Assembly: GCA_937916355.1 (NCBI GenBank)
Contig: CALFTM010000073.1
Span: 1 to 35,966, forward strand
DNA length: 35,966 nucleotides
Direction of reading: 5' to 3'
From: an uncultured Bacteroidales bacterium
GTDB lineage: Bacteria > Bacteroidota > Bacteroidia > Bacteroidales > Paludibacteraceae
A program made the translations under genes and the position numbers. The notes under the pieces were generated by a model. The model had not been told where the DNA came from and made no database searches. It saw only the letters and a list, made by a program, of their open reading frames with translations. Below are positions 1-7,499 of the stretch, piece by piece. How positions within the stretch are numbered: position 1 is the first letter of the stretch; each line of letters begins with the position of its first letter.

Positions 1-29
1 CTGCCGGTCGTGTTGAATCTTTTTTTCAT
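1..29 (-). CDS. N-terminus of a gene running off the left edge (possible AAA-ATPase-like / PD-(D/E)XK family protein)
   Basis: Only nine complete codons lie in the window, reading MKKRFNTTG from an ATG at 29-27 on the minus strand. The start is supported by a well-formed Bacteroidota promoter just upstream (46-75) with no other gene between. An opening of the type M-K-K-x-F-N-T-T/A-G is one I associate with the large Bacteroidales family of AAA-ATPase-like proteins that carry a C-terminal PD-(D/E)XK-type domain. Nine residues cannot prove this, so the family is a guess from memory of N-terminal patterns. The existence of a gene start here is better supported than its identity. Confidence 0.45.
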
Positions 30-45
30 GCGATTCTCTTTTTTG

Positions 46-75
46 CAAAGATAGTTGATTTTTTAGTTATGGCAA
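46..75 (-). promoter_or_regulatory. Bacteroidota-type promoter for the left-edge gene
   Basis: On the minus strand the sequence reads TTG (75-73), a 19-nt spacer, then TATCTTTG (53-46). This matches the known sigma-ABfr consensus of a -33 TTG and a -7 TAnnTTTG with 19-21 nt between. Transcription would start near base 40, about 10 nt ahead of the ATG at 29. The fit is seen directly; activity is inferred. Confidence 0.65.
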
Positions 76-150
76 CATTATAGGGCTGACGCGTAGTGTT
101 TTCTTAGTTGAGAATGGTAAACGTTTATGGAAGACTTTTTAAAAAAAAAG

Positions 151-187
151 AAAACTCCCAATGTTTTTCAGGCATTGGGAGTTTTTT
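151..187 (-). terminator. Rho-independent terminator of groL (possibly bidirectional)
   Basis: A perfect 13-bp stem joins 151-163 and 173-185 around a 9-nt loop. On the minus strand it is followed by a long T-rich run (positions 150 down to 136), placed 17 nt after the groL stop codon. The plus strand also has a T-tract after the stem, so it could stop transcription from either side. Confidence 0.8.
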
Positions 188-203
188 CTTGGAAAGGGTG
201 ATA

Positions 204-1838
204 TTACATCATGCCGCCCATTCCGCCTCCCATAGGAGGCATAGCAGGAGCCGGCTTGTCCTCTTTCTTCTCAGCGATGACACACTCTGTTGTCAACAAC
301 ATTCCAGCGATGGAAGCTGCATTTTCCAAAGCAACACGAGTCACTTTTGCAGGGTCGATCACACCAGCAGCGAAGAAGTTCTCGAACTGGTCGTTGCGAG
401 CGTTGTAACCGAAGTCGCCTTTACCTTCACGTACTTTTTGAACGTACACCGCACCCTCTTTGCCGGCGTTAGCGATGATTTGGCGAAGAGGCTCTTCTAT
501 GGCACGTTTGATGATTTCGATACCAGTAGTTTCATCTTGGTTATCGCCCTTCAATCCCTCCAAAGAGTCGATTGCACGGATGTAGGTCACACCTCCACCG
601 GGAACGATTCCCTCTTCTACTGCTGCACGAGTTGCGCTCAATGCGTCGTCCACACGGTCTTTCTTCTCCTTCATTTCAACTTCTGAAGGCGCACCAACGT
701 GAAGAACTGCCACGCCACCAGCCAATTTAGCCAGACGCTCTTGCAACTTCTCTTTATCGTAGCTTGACTTAGTTGTTTCGATTTGAGCCTTGATTTGGTT
801 TACACGCTCGGCAATCATCTCTTTTGCGCCTGCACCATTTACGATGGTGGTGTTGTCCTTGTTGATAGTAATCTTTTCTGCAGAACCTAACATGTCGATG
901 GTTGCGCTCTCCAATTTGATTCCTTTTTCTTCTGAAATTACCACACCGCCAGTTAGGATTGCGATGTCTTCCAGCATATCCTTTCTGCGATCTCCGAAGC
1001 CGGGAGCTTTTACTGCGGCCACCTTCAAAGCACCACGCAAGCGGTTAACCACCAATGTGGTCAAAGCCTCTCCATCGATGTCCTCAGCCACGATGAGTAG
1101 TGGACGACCAGATTGTGCGGTAGCCTCCAAAATAGGAAGGATGTCCTTCAAAGAAGAGATTTTCTTGTCGTGAAGCAAAACGAATGGGCTATCAAACTCA
1201 ACCTCCATCTTTTCAGTGTTGGTTACGAAGTAAGGAGAGAGATAACCGCGGTCGAATTGCATACCTTCAACCACATCTACGGTAGTTTCCATACCTTTGG
1301 CTTCATCAACTGTGATGACACCCTCTTTCTTCACTTTCGCCATTGCGTCAGCGATAAGTTTTCCGATTTCGTTGTCGTTGTTAGCAGAGATTGTGGCAAC
1401 TTGTTCGATTTTATTGTAGTCGTCGCCCACTTCTTGAGCTTGAGCTTTGATGCTTTCTACTACTTTAGCGACAGCCTTGTCGATACCGCGCTTCAAGTCC
1501 ATCGGATTTGCGCCAGCGGCAACATTCTTTAGACCTACGTTGATGATGGATTGAGCCAAGACTGTTGCGGTAGTTGTTCCATCACCGGCATCGTCGCCTG
1601 TTTTAGAAGCCACTTCCTTGACGATTTGAGCACCCATATTTTCGTAAGGGCATTCCAATTCGATCTCTTTTGCTACAGAGACACCATCTTTTGTGATGTG
1701 AGGAGCTCCGAATTTCTTTTCGATGATGACGTTGCGTCCCTTTGGACCTAATGTTACTTTTACTGCGTTAGCCAATTCGTCCACACCTTTCTTCAAAAGG
1801 TTGCGGGCATCGGTATCGAATTTAATTTCTTTAGCCAT
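204..1838 (-). CDS. groL: Chaperonin GroEL (Hsp60), 544 aa
   Basis: This is the 60-kDa chaperonin subunit, which forms the double-ring cage that folds proteins in the cytosol with GroES and ATP. The N-terminus MAKEIKF, the VTLGPKGRNV segment, the nucleotide-binding GDGTTTATVLA segment and the AAVEEGIVPGGG signature are all present. The C-terminus ends in the usual flexible Gly-Met tail (GGGMGGMM). The length is normal for the family and no frameshift is seen. It follows groS by 29 bp on the same strand, so the two form the classic groSL operon, ending at the terminator at 151-187. Identity is not in doubt. Confidence 0.99.
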   Translation of the reverse strand: MAKEIKFDTDARNLLKKGVDELANAVKVTLGPKGRNVIIEKKFGAPHITKDGVSVAKEIELECPYENMGAQIVKEVASKTGDDAGDGTTTATVLAQSIINVGLKNVAAGANPMDLKRGIDKAVAKVVESIKAQAQEVGDDYNKIEQVATISANNDNEIGKLIADAMAKVKKEGVITVDEAKGMETTVDVVEGMQFDRGYLSPYFVTNTEKMEVEFDSPFVLLHDKKISSLKDILPILEATAQSGRPLLIVAEDIDGEALTTLVVNRLRGALKVAAVKAPGFGDRRKDMLEDIAILTGGVVISEEKGIKLESATIDMLGSAEKITINKDNTTIVNGAGAKEMIAERVNQIKAQIETTKSSYDKEKLQERLAKLAGGVAVLHVGAPSEVEMKEKKDRVDDALSATRAAVEEGIVPGGGVTYIRAIDSLEGLKGDNQDETTGIEIIKRAIEEPLRQIIANAGKEGAVYVQKVREGKGDFGYNARNDQFENFFAAGVIDPAKVTRVALENAASIAGMLLTTECVIAEKKEDKPAPAMPPMGGGMGGMM

Positions 1839-1867
1839 GATTTTTTGAATTTTAAATGAAAGGTTTA

Positions 1868-2137
1868 TTAAATAATTGCTAAGATGTCACTTTGGCGCAT
1901 GATGAGATATTTTTCTCCTTCAAGGTCTAATTCTGTTCCGGCGTATTTACCATAAAGAACAGTATCTCCTACTTTTACGACCATCTCTTCATCCTTTGTG
2001 CCGTTTCCGACAGCAATGATTTCTCCTCTCAATGGTTTTTCTTTTGCTGAGTCAGGAATGATGATTCCGCTCGCTGTTTTTTCTTCTGCTGCAGCTGGTT
2101 TTACCAAAACCCTATCTGCCAATGGTTTGATGTTCAT
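1868..2137 (-). CDS. groS: Co-chaperonin GroES (Hsp10), 89 aa
   Basis: This is the 10-kDa lid of the GroEL folding chamber. The start MNIKPLADRVLVKPA, the mobile-loop region around residues 16-32 (EEKTASGIIIPDSAKEKP) and the VGDTVLYGKYAGTEL segment are typical, and 89 residues is a usual bacteroidal length. It is the first gene of the groSL operon. I see no complete CIRCE operator upstream and no perfect TAnnTTTG promoter on this strand. A 10-bp direct repeat at 2198-2221 is the only regulatory-looking structure in its leader. Confidence 0.98.
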   Translation of the reverse strand: MNIKPLADRVLVKPAAAEEKTASGIIIPDSAKEKPLRGEIIAVGNGTKDEEMVVKVGDTVLYGKYAGTELDLEGEKYLIMRQSDILAII

Positions 2138-2197
2138 CGTTATTATGTTTTTTATTTTTGTATTCTTACGTTAAAGGGCGCTAACCCCTATTTTTTG

Positions 2198-2221
2198 TAC
2201 TTCATAATTTATACTTCATAA
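2198..2221. repeat. Direct repeat TACTTCATAA x2 in the groS leader
   Basis: The decamer TACTTCATAA occurs at 2198-2207 and again at 2212-2221, a 14-bp period, about 60-85 bp upstream of the groS start. Tandem sites of this kind can be regulator half-sites, but no known operator matches and the sequence is AT-rich, so chance is possible. Confidence 0.4.
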
Positions 2222-2398
2222 AGTGTGCCAAAGTCTGATTGGCTTGATTTTCGGAATGTTTGTCAGAAGTTTGCCATGGGGTGTGACAAAATGGCATAAC
2301 TGAAGTGTCTGGAAAAATGGAGAGTGTAATAAAAATTCGTAAATCATAGAAGGTTTTGGGTAGTTTGACCTAATTTATAGAAGTTGCCTATAACGAAA

Positions 2399-2430
2399 AA
2401 AGTACGCCGCAAAGAATTACGGCGTACTTT
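2399..2430 (-). terminator. Terminator of the giant InlB-repeat gene
   Basis: A perfect 11-bp GC-rich stem joins AAAGTACGCCG (2399-2409) and CGGCGTACTTT (2420-2430). Read on the minus strand, it ends in a run of six Ts. It lies 21 bp after the stop codon of the 1612-residue protein. Confidence 0.85.
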
Positions 2431-2450
2431 CAATGTTCTTTCTGATAAGT

Positions 2451-5400
2451 TTATTTCACCATCAGTTTTTTGTATTGGTTGCAACCTTTCACGACGTATA
2501 TTCCACCGGTTGGAAGGTCGATTTCTCGTTTCACACCTCTGTAAATCATTCTTCCTAATACATCCAATACGATGATTTCAGCATCATCTGGCAATCCTGT
2601 CACATAGAGTTTTTGTTTTTCTGTCCATGCGATAAGTTTGCTTGAAGCGATGAATTTTGCGGTGAGAGTGAAGTTCTTTGCAGGCATCACCTCAGGAACT
2701 TCGTAGTCCCAACCTTTGAAGATGTAACCTACCTTCTTTTGGTCTTCAATTTTCAAACTATCTCCGTAGACGATAGAGTCTGTACGGACAACACCATCCA
2801 CTACGAGTGTTACGGCATACTTCTTAGCCTCCCAAAGTGCGTTGACTTTCACATCCTTGTCTGGCATAGTAGCCGGGATTGTGTCGCTCCAACCGAGGAA
2901 TTTGAATCCTTTGCGAGTTGGATCACTTGGAACGATGATAGAGTCTCCGTAAGAGTAGCTGATGGAGAATGTATTTCTTGCTGTCACATAGGTGAAGTTA
3001 TGGGTGTTGACTTTCCATACTACGTTGAAAACCAAGTTTTCAGCTGGCATTTCTGTAGGAATTTCAGCATCCCAACCATTGAAGGTGTATCCCTCTTTGT
3101 CGCCTACGCTTATCTCCTCAACTTTATCTCCATAATTGTAGATGTCGGTTTGGACGGTTTCTCCATCCACAACGAATGCTACACTATATTGATTGATAGC
3201 CCATTCAGCGGTAACGGTTACGTTTGAGTCTGGCATGTTTGTCGGGATTGAGTCGCTCCAGCCTGTGAATGTGTAGCCCTCACGAGTTGGTTCAGCAGGA
3301 GTGCTGACCACTGCATCGAATGTGTAGCGCACCTCTTTTTGCTCATCCAAGACGATTGTAGTGAAAGAGAATGTGTCGACCACAAATTTTGCGTTGATTG
3401 TCACGTTTTGAGAAGGCATGACGGCTGGTATTTCATTGTCCCAACCAAGGAATGTGTGTCCTTTTTTCACAGGGTCGGCAGGAACTTCCACAACTGCGTT
3501 GAAGTCGTATGCGGTAATTGTTGCGCTATCATCTACAACAACGGTGAAGTCATATTGGTTGATAGTCCAAAGGGCAGTGACCACTACGTTAGAATCTGGC
3601 ATGACAGCAGGGTATTCAACATCCCAACCAGCAAAAGTGTAACCCTCCTTAGTAGGTTCTGTTGGAGTTGCTACCTCTTCGCCAAAATCGTAGAATTCAA
3701 TCTCTGTTTTTGTGTCCTTGATGACTGTCAACTGATATTGGTATGCCTTATACAACGCCTCAATGACAATATTTTCTGCAGGCATGGTTGCAGGCAGATC
3801 CTCGCTCCACCCTTCAAATTTCTTTCCTGTAATTGCAGGTGCGATGATGGTTTGGATTTCAGAGGCATAAGGATATTTGTAGATGAGAGAATCACCTTCG
3901 TACATAACCTTGATTTCAAAAGTATCCTTTACAAAAGAAGCAAAGATTTCAATGTCATGGGCAGGCATTGTAGCAGGGATATTACCCAACCAGCCAGTGA
4001 ACGAGTGTCCTGTTTTGGTAGGATTCTCTGGCAAAACGATTTCCTCTTCGTAGTTGTAGAGTACGGAATCTCTTGTGCCATCTACATTTGAGAAGAACTT
4101 GTATTGGTTGACTGTAAATTCTGCGTTGTAAACCAAATCTCCGTCAGGCATTGTCTCTGCGATGATCTTATCCCAACCTGCGAAAGTGTAACCGATTTTT
4201 TCAGGGTCTTTCACTTTTTGGATTTTTTCTCCGTAATCATAGATTGCAGAAGAAGAGTCGCCATCGACTACCCAAGTGACAACATAAGAGTTGATTTTCC
4301 AAAGAGCCTTCACAGTATCATTTTGTGCAGGCATTGTCTTCGGAATTTCTTTGTTCCACTCTACGAACGTGTAACCCTTTTTAGTAGGAATTTCAGGAGT
4401 GGCGATTTCCTCCATGTAATCATATTTTTTTGAGAGGATGTCATCATCCGCTATCGTTACAAAATAGTAGCTGTTGAGTTTCCATTCAGCGTAGAAATTC
4501 AAGTCGGATGCTGGCATTTTTGCAGGAACTTCTGCCCCCATTTCGTCTAACCATGTTACGAAAGTATATCCGATTTTGGTTGGCGCTTTTGGACGGATGA
4601 TTTCCTCTCCATATTTGTAGGAAGTTGTTTGTAGAGTATCTCCGTCAGAAATGAAGTTCACCTTGTAGGTGTTGACGCTCCACAATGCCTTTGTTTGCAC
4701 CTCTTTTGCCGGCATCGTTTCTGGTATTTCAGGATACCAACCGATGAAAGTATAACCCTCTTTTGCAGGAGACTCCGGAGTTTCGATAGGAGCAGAGTAG
4801 TCATATTTTACAGTGTCCAATACATCGTCGATGTTTGTGATAAAGTCGTACTGTAGAATCTCCATGTCGGCAATCACCAAAACATTGTGTCCCGGCATTG
4901 TTTCAGGAACGCTTGGAGTCCATCCGTTAAACTTATATCCTTCAATTTCAGGATCTGCAATAGAGACTTTATCACCGAAAGTGTAAGTGTAGGTTGTCGG
5001 AACGCAATTGACAAGTGTTGTCAATGTGTAGTTGTTGATGCTCCATTTTGCGGTGATGACGAGCGAATTATTTGGCATCGTCTCAGGGATTTTAACATCC
5101 CATCCGATGAATGAGTAACCCTCTTTTTCTGGGTCTTCTATAGGCTTGATCTCTTCGCCGAAATCGTAGTAGACCGTATCATTCGATGCTGGGTCTTCTG
5201 TGTTTGTGACGATCACGATGTAGTGTGCGTTGATTGACCATCTTGCGTTGAGGTCGACATTCTTTGCAGGCATCGTCTCAGGTTTGTTGATGTCCCAACC
5301 TAAGAATGTGTATCCATCACGTTTTGGCGCAGTAATCGACTCATAATCGATTGTTTCTCCATATTTGTAGTTTTGCTTCAGATATAACTTTTCCTCTGAG

Positions 5401-7289
5401 TAGAAGTTGATTGTATAAGAATTGGTTTCCCAAAGAGAGGTGAAAACCAAATTTTTTGCAGGCATGCTTTCAGGAATCTCCTTGTCCCATCCGAGGAAAG
5501 TGTAGCCTTCCCGTTCTGGGTCTACTACGACTTGAATTTCCTCCCCATATTTGTAGTTGCGGGTGTCGTTCATTTGGTCATTTTCAGGGTTGTTGATCCA
5601 AACGACAGAATATTGGTTGGTGATCCATTTTGCCTCGTAAGATAAATCCTTCGCCGGCATGGTCGTTGCGATTTCACCATCCCAACCATTGAATGTGTGA
5701 CCCTCTTTTTTCGGTTCTGCCAAATCGTCTAAAACGACAGGTTCGTTGAATTTGAAAGTGTAGGTCTTGTAGACAACACCATCGACAGTGAAGTTTATTT
5801 TGTATTGGTTGATTTCCCATTTCGCACGGATGGTGAGATTTTTAGCTGGCATTGTTTTAGGTTGCTCCACGTCCCACCCTTTGAAAGTGTAGCCCGGTTT
5901 CATCAACGTACCTAACGGCTCTAATTCAGTTCCATAATCCAAGACATCGACAGTAGAGTCGGTTTCAGAAGAGTAGACCACATAACGGTATTGGTTTACC
6001 TCCCATTGAGCTGTGGTTCTGAAAGTGTCCGCAGGCATTGTGGCAGGAATTTCAGGATTCCATCCTTTGAAAGTGTAGCCCTCATGAGAAGGAGTTCGCA
6101 CAGAGATTGCGGCGTTATAGTTGTATGTTGTAGTATCCGCAGGAGGGTCGAAATCCAATCCTTTATTGGTGATGAGAGGATATTGGTTGATGTCCCAGCC
6201 TGCACGGAGAGTGACGTTGTTGTTAGGCATCGTCTCAGGAGCTGGGTTGTTCCATCCGGTAAACGTGTATCCTTCGCGGATAGGGTCGGTTATCTCTGTA
6301 GGCTCTCCGTAGTGGAGCATTTTAACAATAGAATCATTTTCTGTTAAGTACAGGGCAAGTTTGTGCTCGTCGTGAGTCCATTTTGCCTCGTAGGTTGCGC
6401 CATCCATTATTTCAGTGGCTGTGGCAGGCATTTCTGGTTCCCAGCCAATGAACGTATATCCTTTCAATGATGGGTCAGTGACACTAACTGCAGCTCCACA
6501 ATCGAAAGTTTGGTCATAGTCCTCTAATGTTACACCCAACTCTTCATTAGATACTTTGAAATGAGAGGTGTATTGGTTGAAGGAGAAATTTGCGGTTAAT
6601 GTTAAATCATCAAAAGGCATGTTTTCTGGAATATCTTTGTCCCAGCCAGTAAATGTGTAGCAGTCAATTTGAGGTGTGGCGATAGAGATAGGGGCGTAGG
6701 GCCTTACTTTTTCTTCTCTAGTGATTTCACCCATTTCAATTACTTTCAATGTAAACTCTTTCGGGGTGATTGTTATGTTGCAAAACGTACCTCCAAAGTT
6801 TCCTGAATAGCATAGTCTGACATAGCGGGTTGTACTTTTGAGAGGCACTGAGAATGTTTCAGATTGTCCGTTTTCGTACGATGCGTCGGCTACACTCCAT
6901 GGAACAGAAGACCAATCTATGTTGTCAGGACTCTCTGCAATGTACCAATCTGCATTTGTGACGGGGAATCCTAATGTTCCTTTTGATGTTATTTTAAAAG
7001 AAATAGCATCAGGGATTCCAGAGAAAGCAACGTCAAAATATTTGTCGTCGAAATTAAATCCATTTCCAGCACCTCCAGATTTTACTCCGTTGTTGCTAGA
7101 ATCCCAAGTGGTCGATGGACCTTTTTTGTTGATTATTATGGACTGGTCGTTAAGTGCCTCCTCCGTCATCGTAAACGGCAATTCTGCCTGACCGAAAGAG
7201 AGTGATGGAAACAACGTTAAAGCGACTCCAACTAACCAGTTTAAAGTCTTGACTTGCAAACGATTAAGTGTATTACCTGACATATTCAA
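2451..7289 (-). CDS. Giant secreted InlB-B/Listeria-Bacteroides repeat protein with T9SS type A sorting domain, 1612 aa
   Basis: Residues 1-35 form a signal peptide (hydrophobic stretch about 18-32, likely cut near SFGQA). Residues 38-180 look like a beta-sandwich domain of the kind found in Bacteroidota exported proteins. From about 185 to 1548 come some 22 repeats of about 62 residues, each centred on a G-Y-T-F-x-G-W...P-x-T-M-P-A motif and ending in an A-x-W-x-I-N-Q-Y-like strand. These are Listeria-Bacteroides (Flg_new / InlB B-repeat) modules. Residues 1549-1612 match a T9SS type A C-terminal domain: LYVTGL, then VLDVLGRMIYRG, then LPTGGIYVVKG and a terminal KKLMVK. Known biology predicts export through the T9SS and attachment to the cell surface. 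An adhesin or surface-layer role is inference. It is flanked by its own promoter-like site and terminator, so is probably monocistronic. Confidence 0.9.
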   Translation of the reverse strand: MNMSGNTLNRLQVKTLNWLVGVALTLFPSLSFGQAELPFTMTEEALNDQSIIINKKGPSTTWDSSNNGVKSGGAGNGFNFDDKYFDVAFSGIPDAISFKITSKGTLGFPVTNADWYIAESPDNIDWSSVPWSVADASYENGQSETFSVPLKSTTRYVRLCYSGNFGGTFCNITITPKEFTLKVIEMGEITREEKVRPYAPISIATPQIDCYTFTGWDKDIPENMPFDDLTLTANFSFNQYTSHFKVSNEELGVTLEDYDQTFDCGAAVSVTDPSLKGYTFIGWEPEMPATATEIMDGATYEAKWTHDEHKLALYLTENDSIVKMLHYGEPTEITDPIREGYTFTGWNNPAPETMPNNNVTLRAGWDINQYPLITNKGLDFDPPADTTTYNYNAAISVRTPSHEGYTFKGWNPEIPATMPADTFRTTAQWEVNQYRYVVYSSETDSTVDVLDYGTELEPLGTLMKPGYTFKGWDVEQPKTMPAKNLTIRAKWEINQYKINFTVDGVVYKTYTFKFNEPVVLDDLAEPKKEGHTFNGWDGEIATTMPAKDLSYEAKWITNQYSVVWINNPENDQMNDTRNYKYGEEIQVVVDPEREGYTFLGWDKEIPESMPAKNLVFTSLWETNSYTINFYSEEKLYLKQNYKYGETIDYESITAPKRDGYTFLGWDINKPETMPAKNVDLNARWSINAHYIVIVTNTEDPASNDTVYYDFGEEIKPIEDPEKEGYSFIGWDVKIPETMPNNSLVITAKWSINNYTLTTLVNCVPTTYTYTFGDKVSIADPEIEGYKFNGWTPSVPETMPGHNVLVIADMEILQYDFITNIDDVLDTVKYDYSAPIETPESPAKEGYTFIGWYPEIPETMPAKEVQTKALWSVNTYKVNFISDGDTLQTTSYKYGEEIIRPKAPTKIGYTFVTWLDEMGAEVPAKMPASDLNFYAEWKLNSYYFVTIADDDILSKKYDYMEEIATPEIPTKKGYTFVEWNKEIPKTMPAQNDTVKALWKINSYVVTWVVDGDSSSAIYDYGEKIQKVKDPEKIGYTFAGWDKIIAETMPDGDLVYNAEFTVNQYKFFSNVDGTRDSVLYNYEEEIVLPENPTKTGHSFTGWLGNIPATMPAHDIEIFASFVKDTFEIKVMYEGDSLIYKYPYASEIQTIIAPAITGKKFEGWSEDLPATMPAENIVIEALYKAYQYQLTVIKDTKTEIEFYDFGEEVATPTEPTKEGYTFAGWDVEYPAVMPDSNVVVTALWTINQYDFTVVVDDSATITAYDFNAVVEVPADPVKKGHTFLGWDNEIPAVMPSQNVTINAKFVVDTFSFTTIVLDEQKEVRYTFDAVVSTPAEPTREGYTFTGWSDSIPTNMPDSNVTVTAEWAINQYSVAFVVDGETVQTDIYNYGDKVEEISVGDKEGYTFNGWDAEIPTEMPAENLVFNVVWKVNTHNFTYVTARNTFSISYSYGDSIIVPSDPTRKGFKFLGWSDTIPATMPDKDVKVNALWEAKKYAVTLVVDGVVRTDSIVYGDSLKIEDQKKVGYIFKGWDYEVPEVMPAKNFTLTAKFIASSKLIAWTEKQKLYVTGLPDDAEIIVLDVLGRMIYRGVKREIDLPTGGIYVVKGCNQYKKLMVK
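2646..6737 (-). repeat. Array of about 22 InlB-B/Listeria-Bacteroides repeats (about 62 codons each)
   Basis: The repeats are clear in protein but diverged in DNA. Conserved positions are the aromatic and GW core (YTFxGW), a P-x-x-MP turn, and a final tryptophan or phenylalanine before an N-Q-Y or N-x-Y start of the next unit. The first copy is degenerate (begins CYTFTGW) and the second lacks the TMP turn (it has a TATEIMDG insertion instead). Copy 12 also carries a short insertion (EMGAEVPAKMP). The DNA divergence argues for an old expansion, not recent slippage. Confidence 0.85.
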
Positions 7290-7326
7290 TATTTTCAGTT
7301 TTTACCTTTTTTAAGATTTCAAGTGG

Positions 7327-7334
7327 CAAAGTTA
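7327..7334 (-). promoter_or_regulatory. Promoter -7 element for the giant repeat gene
   Basis: On the minus strand this reads TAACTTTG, a match to TAnnTTTG, 38 bp upstream of the start codon. The expected -33 TTG is not perfect; a TTTAA lies at about the right distance. It is the only plausible promoter between the gene and the upstream terminator. Confidence 0.5.
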
Positions 7335-7428
7335 GTGAAAAAAATCGCTTAAAGGTAATTTTTTGCTCAAAAAATGGTTGGCGGACTCTACTTTCAGCGG
7401 TTTTGGGAGTCGGAGCGGAATGAAAAAG

Positions 7429-7463
7429 AAATCCCCGAGAAGAAAGAATCTTCTCGAGGATTT
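7429..7463 (-). terminator. Terminator of the CoA-transferase gene
   Basis: A 15-bp stem with one mismatch joins 7429-7443 and 7449-7463 around a 5-nt loop. On the minus strand it is followed by TTTCTTTTTC. It lies 37 bp past the CoA-transferase stop codon and insulates that gene from the giant repeat gene. Confidence 0.85.
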
Positions 7464-7499
7464 GAGGAATGGTTTATGAAAAAATGATTTATTGGTCTT

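Larger units (their letters stand above)
2138..2450. other. Intergenic region upstream of groS
   Basis: This 313-bp stretch separates the start of groS from the 3' end of the giant repeat protein, both on minus. It contains the direct repeat at 2198-2221 and the terminator at 2399-2430. No ORF, tRNA or conserved RNA was recognised. The groS promoter must lie here but does not match the usual consensus, which would fit a heat-shock or otherwise specialised promoter (inference). Confidence 0.5.

Noticed and set aside
108..686. 192-codon plus-strand frame across the groL 3' end
   Set aside because: It is antisense to the highly conserved groL and crosses its terminator.
2171..2186. Possible CIRCE operator (HrcA site) before groS
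   Set aside because: Only a partial half-site (TTAGCGCCC on minus) is present, with no proper inverted partner at 9-bp spacing.
2739..6347. Long open frames on the plus strand opposite the giant repeat gene (for example 3339-4091, 250 codons)
   Set aside because: They mirror the biased, repetitive codon use of the real minus-strand gene, have no recognisable domains and no promoter or leader of their own.
2646..6737. Regularly spaced repeats considered as a CRISPR-like array
   Set aside because: The period is about 62 codons, the similarity is at protein level, and the repeats lie inside one continuous reading frame with signal peptide and sorting domain.
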